DNA from: Candidatus Saccharimonadota bacterium
Lineage (GTDB): Bacteria > Patescibacteriota > Saccharimonadia > Saccharimonadales > UBA4665
Length of the DNA: 5,961 nt
Assembly: GCA_029288335.1 (NCBI GenBank)
Contig: JARIHJ010000070.1
Location: 1-5,961, forward strand
Direction: 5' to 3'
The notes beneath the pieces were generated by a model. It was not told the DNA's origin. It searched no databases and saw nothing but the letters and a program-made list of their open reading frames with translations. Each line of letters opens with the position of its first letter. The stretch's first letter is position 1. Shown here piece after piece: positions 1-4,967 of the stretch. A program made the translations under genes and the position numbers.

Positions 1-445
1 TGATGTGGGTGCCGTGCGTGCCGACGAGCACGAAGAAAGATGACAAAAAGCCGCTGCGCCGCCAACTGTTACCACCGTTTACCAGCCCGACGAATTCGTG
101 AATTTCTATGCCGAGGAACGCCAGGCCGAGCAGGGCAGTGACAGCGAACCAAGCAATCGTGCCGCGTTTATTACGCTTTCTGGCTGCTAGCATTGCCAGT
201 CCGCAGGTAAAACTGCTAGTTAGCAGTATTAGCGTTTCGGCTAGCACGCTGTGCGGCTCGAAAAGCGCTCTACCGCCAGGCCCGCCAAAGGTGTTATTGT
301 GCAGCACCGCGTAAGTCGCAAACAGGCTCGCGAACAGCAAGCAGTCGGTCATAATGTAAACCCAGAAGCCAAAAATCGTCTTGTCGTCACCGGCTTTATG
401 TTCTTCGGCCGGCTCGGCATGCTCCGCTACAGTCATTTCGCTCAT
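1..445 (-). CDS. cyoC: Cytochrome bo3-type quinol oxidase subunit III (partial, C-terminus off window)
   Basis: This is subunit III of the haem-copper quinol oxidase, a membrane subunit without redox centres that supports the catalytic subunit. 148 codons are visible; E. coli CyoC has 204 residues, so roughly the last quarter lies beyond the left edge. A charged N-terminus rich in Glu and His (about 1-22) is followed by the family signature FGFWVYIMTDCLLF (25-38), then ATYAVL and a GGPGG loop (54-58). Further matches are a second helix (68-88), a third ending in GIEIHEF (112-118), and RSGFLSSFFVLVGTHGTHI (130-148). All align without gaps to my recollection of E. coli CyoC. The start is ATG at 445-443, with GGAG at 455-452 and a 6-nt spacer; a second in-frame ATG at 436-434 is less well placed. 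It follows cyoB after an unusually long 136-nt gap, so it may be translated and regulated somewhat separately. Identification is secure. Confidence 0.95.
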   Translation of the reverse strand, partial: MSEMTVAEHAEPAEEHKAGDDKTIFGFWVYIMTDCLLFASLFATYAVLHNNTFGGPGGRALFEPHSVLAETLILLTSSFTCGLAMLAARKRNKRGTIAWFAVTALLGLAFLGIEIHEFVGLVNGGNSWRRSGFLSSFFVLVGTHGTHI

Positions 446-451
446 TTTTTG

Positions 452-455
452 CTCC
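452..455 (-). promoter_or_regulatory. Ribosome binding site of cyoC
   Basis: GGAG on the minus strand lies 6 nt before the ATG at 445. It selects this start over the in-frame ATG three codons further on. Confidence 0.7.
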
Positions 456-478
456 AATCAGCAGCCTCTAGCCGGTAA

Positions 479-561
479 CTACTTTTTATAAGAACAACGT
501 TAGCGAACGCCACGGGCCGGCCATTTGGACGCCCGTCAAGTGTTTGTTCGTGAAAAAGTAG
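479..561 (-). repeat. Nested inverted repeat (potential structured RNA) between cyoB and cyoC
   Basis: Three perfect inverted repeats are nested in this spacer: CTACTTTTT at 479-487 with AAAAAGTAG at 553-561 (9 bp), GAACAA at 492-497 with TTGTTC at 544-549 (6 bp), and ACGGGC at 512-517 with GCCCGT at 531-536 (6 bp). A further 4-bp mini-hairpin, CGTT/AACG (498-501 with 506-509), can form on one side of the inner loop. In the cyo transcript this would make one long, branched stem of 21 bp ending about 33 nt before the cyoC start codon. No U-run follows the inner stem, so it does not look like a simple intrinsic terminator. Roles in mRNA processing, segmental stability or control of cyoC translation are inference. 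No other gene is visible in the 446-581 gap. Confidence 0.6.
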
Positions 562-581
562 GCGGCGGCGAATTAGAAAAT

Positions 582-2573
582 TCATTTCGCCAGCTCCCGC
601 TTTTTAAGCCAGGTTTCTTCGATAGCTTTAACTTCGCTGGCTGGGATAATCCGCTCACCGCTGGCGTCGCTCAGAGTATGTGTAAAGATAGTCACAAGTA
701 GAGCAACCAGCGCCAGCCCGACCAGCCACCAAATATGCCAGATAAAGCCAAAGCCGGCTACGAAAGCACAAGCAGCAATAATAATCGGGTGCGGCGAATT
801 AACCGGGACGCGAATCGCCCGATAGGGCAGCTTCGAAGGCGGCTCACCGTCCTGTTTCATCCGCCACCAATCGTCGCGCTCTTTAACTTCCGGCAAATGG
901 GCAAAGTTATACTCCTGGCTTGGCGAGGCTGTCGCCCATTCCAGAGTTCGCCCATTCAAATAGTCGCCAGAGGGGTCGCGCTGCCAGTGGCGCGATAACA
1001 CGCTTACTAAGAATTGCAGAATCTGGGTAGCTACGCCAGCGGCAATTATCAGCACGCCAATACCAGCCACAATGAATAACGGCTGCCAGCCAGTCGAAGC
1101 AGCGTAGTGGTCAAGCCGGCGCGTCGCACCCATAAATCCAAGAATGTACAGCGGCCCGAAAGCCAGTACAAAGCCAACTATCCAGAGATAAGCAGCGATT
1201 TTACCCAGTTTTTCATTAAGTTTAAATCCAAAAATCTTCGGCGCCCAGTAATTAAGACCGGCGAAAAAGCCGAAGACCACGCCAGTCACTATCATAGTGT
1301 GGAAGTGGGCCACCAGGAACAAGGAATTATGCACCTGGAAATCAATCGGCGGCACCGCCATCAATACACCAGTCACCCCGCCAAGCGTGAACAGAAACAC
1401 GAAACCCATAAACCAGATCATCGGATTGGCGAACTTAATTCGCCCTTGATACATAGTGAACAGCCAGTTGAAAATTTTGACCCCCGTCGGAATCGCAATC
1501 AGCATCGTCATAATACCAAAGAAGCCATTCACATCGGCGCTCGATCCCATCGTGAAGAAATGGTGTAACCAGACGGTAAAGGACAGAAAGACGATGGCCC
1601 AAATTGCCCACACCATCGACGTATAGCCAAATAACCGTTTTTTCGAATAGGTCGACACGATTTCAGAAAATATGCCAAACGCCGGTAACACCAAAATATA
1701 AACTTCCGGATGACCCCACGCCCAGATCAAATTGACATACATCATCGCGTTGCCCCCAGCTCCGGCTGTAAAGAAATGCATCCCGAGTGTCCTGTCCAGG
1801 TAGAGCAACGTCAGTGTCACCGTCAGAATCGGAAAAGCGAACGCAACCAGCGTCATCGAGCCGAACACGCTCCACGGAAACATTGGCATTTTCATCATCG
1901 TCATCCCTTTGGCACGGCATTTTAATATCGTCACCATAAAGTTAATACCGCTAAATAAGCTACCAATACCGGCGATTTCGAGACTCCAAATCCAATAATC
2001 GACGCCGACGCTCGGGCTGAATTTCAGCTCGGAAAGCGGCGGATAAGCCAGCCAGCCGGCGGCGCTGAAATCGCCGATAACTAACGACAAGTTGATCAAA
2101 ACCGCGCCGGCCGCAAACAACCAAAAACTAGTCGCGTTCAGAAACGGAAAGGCCACATCACGACTGCCAAGCTGCTGAGGCATCACCAAATTGATGATCG
2201 CAAACATCAGCCCCATTGCCGCGAAGAAAATCATTATTGTGCCGTGTGCCGAAAAGACTTGCTGGAAGGTGCTGACGCTGAACAACCCGTTATGCGCGCC
2301 GACGCTAGTCGCTTGTTGCGCCCGCATCATTAGCGCATCCGAGCCGCCGCGGATCAACATCAGGAAGGCGACAATCAGATACATAATACCGATGCGCTTG
2401 TGGTTGGTCGTTGTCAGCCACTCGCGCCACAAGTACGGCCACTTTTTGAAGTAAGTAATCAGCCCGAGGACGATGAGCACGCCGACGACGATGCTTATGG
2501 CCGCACCCTCTGTCACTAACGCCGTCGGAAAGGCGTGCCAGCTCAGTCGGCCGAGTAACCAGCTCGCCACCAT
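582..2573 (-). CDS. cyoB: Cytochrome bo3-type quinol oxidase subunit I
   Basis: This is the catalytic subunit, which oxidises quinol, reduces O2 to water at a haem-copper centre and pumps protons across the cytoplasmic membrane. It has 663 residues, the same length as E. coli CyoB, with a constant +4 numbering offset through the core. Visible residues are the low-spin haem ligands H110 and H425, the high-spin haem ligand H423, the CuB ligands H288, H337 and H338, and the cross-linking tyrosine Y292 in the WGHPEVYIL motif. The D-channel has N128, D139, N146 and E290, the K-channel T363 and K366, and the haem propionate arginines are R485 and R486. Of the E. coli quinone-pocket residues R71, D75, H98 and Q101, this protein keeps R75, D79 and Q105 but has T102 in place of the histidine. 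The start ATG (2573-2571) overlaps the cyoA stop by 1 nt, with GGAAGG 9 nt upstream inside cyoA, which suggests coupled translation. The haem type (O or A) cannot be read from the sequence. Confidence 0.98.
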   Translation of the reverse strand: MVASWLLGRLSWHAFPTALVTEGAAISIVVGVLIVLGLITYFKKWPYLWREWLTTTNHKRIGIMYLIVAFLMLIRGGSDALMMRAQQATSVGAHNGLFSVSTFQQVFSAHGTIMIFFAAMGLMFAIINLVMPQQLGSRDVAFPFLNATSFWLFAAGAVLINLSLVIGDFSAAGWLAYPPLSELKFSPSVGVDYWIWSLEIAGIGSLFSGINFMVTILKCRAKGMTMMKMPMFPWSVFGSMTLVAFAFPILTVTLTLLYLDRTLGMHFFTAGAGGNAMMYVNLIWAWGHPEVYILVLPAFGIFSEIVSTYSKKRLFGYTSMVWAIWAIVFLSFTVWLHHFFTMGSSADVNGFFGIMTMLIAIPTGVKIFNWLFTMYQGRIKFANPMIWFMGFVFLFTLGGVTGVLMAVPPIDFQVHNSLFLVAHFHTMIVTGVVFGFFAGLNYWAPKIFGFKLNEKLGKIAAYLWIVGFVLAFGPLYILGFMGATRRLDHYAASTGWQPLFIVAGIGVLIIAAGVATQILQFLVSVLSRHWQRDPSGDYLNGRTLEWATASPSQEYNFAHLPEVKERDDWWRMKQDGEPPSKLPYRAIRVPVNSPHPIIIAACAFVAGFGFIWHIWWLVGLALVALLVTIFTHTLSDASGERIIPASEVKAIEETWLKKRELAK

Positions 2574-3526
2574 CAGTTCATACCTTCCATCATCGGCGCC
2601 CGGCGGGGTGGTAGCAGAACCTTTCGGTTGGCGCTATTTTGCGGACTCATTTGACTACCCATCGGCATCATATATTTCATCGCAATATTAAGAAACAAAT
2701 TCGGCTCGACGCTGGAATAATAGCTGACTGGTACTGACTCGCTAGGCTTCGCGAGCGCAGCGTAGCTCATGCTGGTCAGCGGCCGGTTAGCCATCCTGGC
2801 ATTCTCGGCCCAATTATTAAAATCATTCAGGCTAGCCGAGCGAATCGTGAAATCCATCCTGGAGAAACCAGCGCCGGCGATATTAGCCGGTGAACCGGCA
2901 AAATTACCGAGCTTGGTAGCCTCTTCATTTAGCTGCGTAATCATTCCGGGCATCGCATAAATCTGCCCGCCCAGTGCCGGCACCCAGAAAGAATTCATAA
3001 TCGTATCGCTAGTTACCTGAAAATCGACCGGTGTGTTAACCGGGATTTCAGCTAAGTTGATACTCGCAATACTTTGCTCGGGATAGATAAATAGCCATTT
3101 CCAATCTAGGTTGACCACCTGCACAACCAGCGGTTTTTTGTCAGCCGCTAGCGATTTATAGGGGCTAAGCGTGTGCGAACTATTCCAGGCAACATAGCTC
3201 AGAATGCCGATAATCACGATCGGGATACCCCACCAGATCGATTCAAACAGCCGACTGTGGTCAAAATCCGGCTGATATTTCGTCTTCTTCGTGATGTTTT
3301 TTTCGTTGTATTTGACAGCTATCATTATCGCCAGCGCGAACGTCGGCACAACCACAATGACCGCGAGAAGTAAGGCGAACAATATCAGGCCTTTTTCCTT
3401 GGCCGCCAGCACGCCACCAGTCTCGAACACCGGGATGCTATGCGTGGACAGATACCACGCCAGCAGGCCAATGGTGATTGCCAGCACTAATCCTAGTGCG
3501 CCAAACTTTTTGATTCTTTTTGACAT
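2573..3526 (-). CDS. cyoA: Cytochrome bo3-type quinol oxidase subunit II
   Basis: Subunit II of the quinol oxidase has 317 residues against 315 in E. coli. It shows an N-terminal hydrophobic segment (about 8-26), two transmembrane helices (about 46-71 and 94-114) and an external cupredoxin-fold domain (about 130-240). Diagnostic motifs are LDWKWLFIYPEQ (140-151), MNSFWVPALGGQIYAMPGM (177-195) and the downstream ALAKPSE (257-263). The cysteine and histidine ligands of a CuA centre are absent, as expected for a quinol oxidase rather than a cytochrome c oxidase. The N-terminus has no lipobox cysteine, unlike E. coli CyoA, so the first helix is probably retained as an anchor or cleaved by ordinary signal peptidase. 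The C-terminal 35 residues hold eight methionines (283, 286, 287, 289, 293, 312, 313, 316), comparable to the Met/His-rich tail of E. coli CyoA. The start is ATG at 3526-3524, with a close GAGA and a more distant AGGTGG (3545-3540). It is first in the operon. Confidence 0.97.
   Translation of the reverse strand: MSKRIKKFGALGLVLAITIGLLAWYLSTHSIPVFETGGVLAAKEKGLILFALLLAVIVVVPTFALAIMIAVKYNEKNITKKTKYQPDFDHSRLFESIWWGIPIVIIGILSYVAWNSSHTLSPYKSLAADKKPLVVQVVNLDWKWLFIYPEQSIASINLAEIPVNTPVDFQVTSDTIMNSFWVPALGGQIYAMPGMITQLNEEATKLGNFAGSPANIAGAGFSRMDFTIRSASLNDFNNWAENARMANRPLTSMSYAALAKPSESVPVSYYSSVEPNLFLNIAMKYMMPMGSQMSPQNSANRKVLLPPRRAPMMEGMN
2583..2588 (-). promoter_or_regulatory. Ribosome binding site of cyoB inside the 3' end of cyoA
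   Basis: GGAAGG on the minus strand encodes the penultimate codons of cyoA and sits 9 nt before the cyoB ATG, which shares one base with the cyoA TGA. The layout supports translational coupling. Confidence 0.6.
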
Positions 3527-3553
3527 TATCTCTGTTTGTCCACCTAGCCTTCT

Positions 3554-3581
3554 GGCCCCATTCTAGCACAAGCGGGCCCCA
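3554..3581. repeat. Two GGCCCCA direct repeats spaced 21 bp
   Basis: GGCCCCA occurs at 3554-3560 and 3575-3581, exactly 21 bp apart from start to start, or about two turns of the helix. The copies bracket the predicted cyoA -10 box, one touching its downstream end and one lying in the spacer toward the -35 position. This geometry suits a regulator binding one face of the DNA, but no binding protein is identified. Confidence 0.35.
3560..3568 (-). promoter_or_regulatory. Extended -10 promoter element of the cyo operon
   Basis: The minus strand reads TGCTAGAAT, an extended -10 (TGn followed by TAGAAT at 3565-3560). Transcription would begin near 3553, giving a leader of about 27 nt before the cyoA ATG that includes the AGGTGG at 3545-3540. 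No convincing -35 box is present at 17 nt spacing (the bases there read AGCGGC), which is typical of extended -10 promoters and leaves room for an activator. The assignment rests on consensus match and position only. Confidence 0.5.
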
Positions 3582-3596
3582 AGCCGCTAGCGCTTG
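3569..3596. repeat. Inverted repeat CAAGCG-N16-CGCTTG between the divergent promoters
   Basis: The 6-bp arms at 3569-3574 and 3591-3596 are perfect. The dyad lies between the two predicted -10 boxes, and its right arm overlaps the candidate -35 box (TTGCAA, 3594-3599) of the plus-strand gene. It could be an operator shared by both directions, or chance. Confidence 0.3.
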
Positions 3597-3621
3597 CAAA
3601 TAACTAGCAGGGGAGTTTAAT
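3594..3621 (+). promoter_or_regulatory. Candidate promoter of the 348-aa gene
   Basis: TTGCAA (3594-3599) and TTTAAT (3616-3621) are separated by 16 nt and would start transcription near 3628, just before the ribosome binding site. Match to a housekeeping sigma-factor promoter is moderate. It is back to back with the cyoA promoter, so the two transcripts diverge from about 75 bp of shared DNA. Confidence 0.4.
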
Positions 3622-3632
3622 TGGTAGCTAGC

Positions 3633-3638
3633 AAGGAG
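3633..3638 (+). promoter_or_regulatory. Strong ribosome binding site of the 348-aa gene
   Basis: AAGGAG lies 5 nt before the ATG at 3644. It is the best Shine-Dalgarno sequence in the window and fixes the start of this otherwise unrecognised gene. Confidence 0.75.
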
Positions 3639-3643
3639 AATTT

Positions 3644-4690
3644 ATGACCACAGGTGAGACATCAACCGGCGAAAACGCAGTAGCGTCCAAAGAAATAGCG
3701 ATTGAAGAGCTCATCGCTAGCTTAGGCAGAGTGACTACCCACTATCAAGCAGCGAGAGCGCATGAGGAATCCCTTTATGCTAGTTTTGAACTAGCTAAAG
3801 CTGCCTCTTACAGAGCTGGCGACGCTATGGCGCAAGCCAAGATACGAGTAGCTCAAGCCATCCATGAGCAATATAAGTCGGGTGCACTTGCCGGCGATGC
3901 ACTAATTGAGGCAATCGGCCAAGTGGCCAAGACGTGCGACCAGAACAGCAGAACCTTCAAGCAGTTCCACCGCGACAAATCTTTCTATGACAGCTTGCAG
4001 CCTGGCGAGATAATTATGATTGGCGATGGATCAGGAGCTCTGTCGGGCATCTGGCGCCTAATGGCGTCACCAGAAGAGACTCCGAATGTGCTGCCACGCC
4101 TAGAAAGTGATTCACATTTCTCAACTTTGAACCTCTCTTTTAGAGCTTGGGTCAAAAAAGATAACGACGAAACATTGTTGCAAACCACCGTCAGATCCGG
4201 CACCACCGTCGTTGGGCCAGAAGCTATCGAGAAGCGACTGAATGAACAAGCTAATACTTTTCACCCCCGCCGCGAGAACAGTTTTTATGCAGCACGTCAA
4301 TTAGCTAATAGCTACCGGTCGATCGGCCAAGCTGATAAGGCCGCACCTTTTGCCGAAGAAGCCAAAACGCTAGCTGTGAAGATAATCCAAGATCACACCT
4401 CAGGGGGTGTCTCCGTAATTAATTCTATTGGCTACCTTAAAAAAGAGGCTCCAGAGCTGCTCGAGCAAATATGCGATCAGCTAGCAATCAGCATGGAGTC
4501 AGACGATGTAAGTTGGATTAGTCCTAGGTTAATATCTTTTATCGAAAATTATCTAAATGCCACTATCCCTAATTTCGAAAATCTACCCACGCTCCAGCAG
4601 AATGAGAAATTTATTGCATTTTTGGCTGAAATGAACCGCCGCGGCATAGAGCTGTCTGAACAGCAAACGACACCAGAAGCAGAAGCTTGA
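3644..4690 (+). CDS. Hypothetical soluble protein with a TPR-like segment
   Basis: I do not recognise this 348-residue protein. It has no signal peptide and no membrane segment, so it is probably cytoplasmic. A polar Thr/Glu-rich start (1-14) leads into a long, Ala/Glu/Gln-rich helical stretch (about 15-105) with possible coiled-coil character. Next comes a mixed, probably beta-rich part (about 115-190) containing LQPGEIIMIGDGSG (118-131). After it, 214-247 fits one tetratricopeptide repeat (A221, Y224, G228, A233, A240 at consensus positions), and a helical, acidic C-terminus ends in PEAEA. The glycine cluster IGDGSG is not a recognisable nucleotide-binding loop. Only two cysteines (C98 and C277) are present and no catalytic motif is evident. 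A strong ribosome binding site and a plausible promoter support expression. It diverges from cyoA and ends 4 nt from the converging small membrane protein gene. A scaffold or protein-interaction role is possible but unproven. Confidence 0.85.
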   Translation: MTTGETSTGENAVASKEIAIEELIASLGRVTTHYQAARAHEESLYASFELAKAASYRAGDAMAQAKIRVAQAIHEQYKSGALAGDALIEAIGQVAKTCDQNSRTFKQFHRDKSFYDSLQPGEIIMIGDGSGALSGIWRLMASPEETPNVLPRLESDSHFSTLNLSFRAWVKKDNDETLLQTTVRSGTTVVGPEAIEKRLNEQANTFHPRRENSFYAARQLANSYRSIGQADKAAPFAEEAKTLAVKIIQDHTSGGVSVINSIGYLKKEAPELLEQICDQLAISMESDDVSWISPRLISFIENYLNATIPNFENLPTLQQNEKFIAFLAEMNRRGIELSEQQTTPEAEA

Positions 4691-4694
4691 TCCG

Positions 4695-4967
4695 CTAGGC
4701 CCGTTTAGCACGGCGCTTTGCTTTGGCGCGCTTCGGTTGGCGCAGTTTTTGAATCGCCAAAATCCCCCAAGCTACAAAGTTCAGAAACGCCATTACTGCT
4801 GCCAATTTAATGTGCAACGTCAGATAAGTGATTGAGATACTTAACGCAACCGCGCCCGTCATCACGCTAGTCCAAATTTCCGGCTTATCCTTCGTAACTA
4901 TCGACGGTATCAGAGCGATCAAGAATAATATCTGGCCGAGCGCTAAGACAACTTCCTGCCAAGTCAT
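4695..4967 (-). CDS. Small three-helix membrane protein, possibly SemiSWEET/PQ-loop related
   Basis: This 90-residue protein has three predicted transmembrane helices (about 5-22, 33-53 and 55-73) and a strongly basic tail, with ten Lys or Arg among residues 74-90. Size and topology match SemiSWEET sugar carriers, which work as dimers of three-helix units. The end of helix 1 reads ALIPSIVTK, with P21-S22 where that family has Pro-Gln, and helix 3 has an asparagine (N63) where SemiSWEETs commonly have one. The resemblance is suggestive only, and another small membrane protein family is quite possible. The start ATG (4967-4965) shares one base with the stop of the upstream SIS gene; GAGGG (4978-4974) 6 nt upstream supports this start and coupled translation. 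The basic tail probably faces the cytoplasm by the positive-inside rule. The gene ends only 4 nt from the convergent plus-strand gene. Confidence 0.8.
   Translation of the reverse strand: MTWQEVVLALGQILFLIALIPSIVTKDKPEIWTSVMTGAVALSISITYLTLHIKLAAVMAFLNFVAWGILAIQKLRQPKRAKAKRRAKRA

Noticed and set aside
486..524. A 12-codon minus-strand reading frame (MAGPWRSLTLFL) between cyoB and cyoC that could be a leader peptide
   Set aside because: No ribosome binding site precedes it and it overlaps the inverted repeat; a frame this short is expected by chance.
481..545. A promoter for cyoC made of TTGACG and TATAAA on the minus strand of the spacer
   Set aside because: The two words are 43 nt apart, far from a workable spacing, and neither has a proper partner.
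1107..1568. A 153-codon plus-strand open frame antisense to cyoB, and several shorter ones
   Set aside because: It lies wholly opposite a strongly conserved gene, has a low-complexity His/Lys/Arg/Gln-rich product, and no suitable ribosome binding site was seen; it is a mirror of the cyoB codons.
545..3526. Possible UGA-as-glycine code (Gracilibacteria/Absconditabacteria)
   Set aside because: UGA ends cyoA, cyoB and the plus-strand gene at positions that match expected protein lengths, and no in-frame UGA occurs inside the genes.
2573..3526. Cytochrome c oxidase rather than quinol oxidase
   Set aside because: The CuA ligands are missing from subunit II, while the DWKWLFIYPEQ and QIYAMPGM motifs and the 663-aa subunit I match quinol oxidases.
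4395..4410. Hairpin ACACC-tcaggg-GGTGT inside the 348-aa gene
   Set aside because: Only 5 bp, no T-run after it, and within coding sequence; not supportable as a terminator or element.
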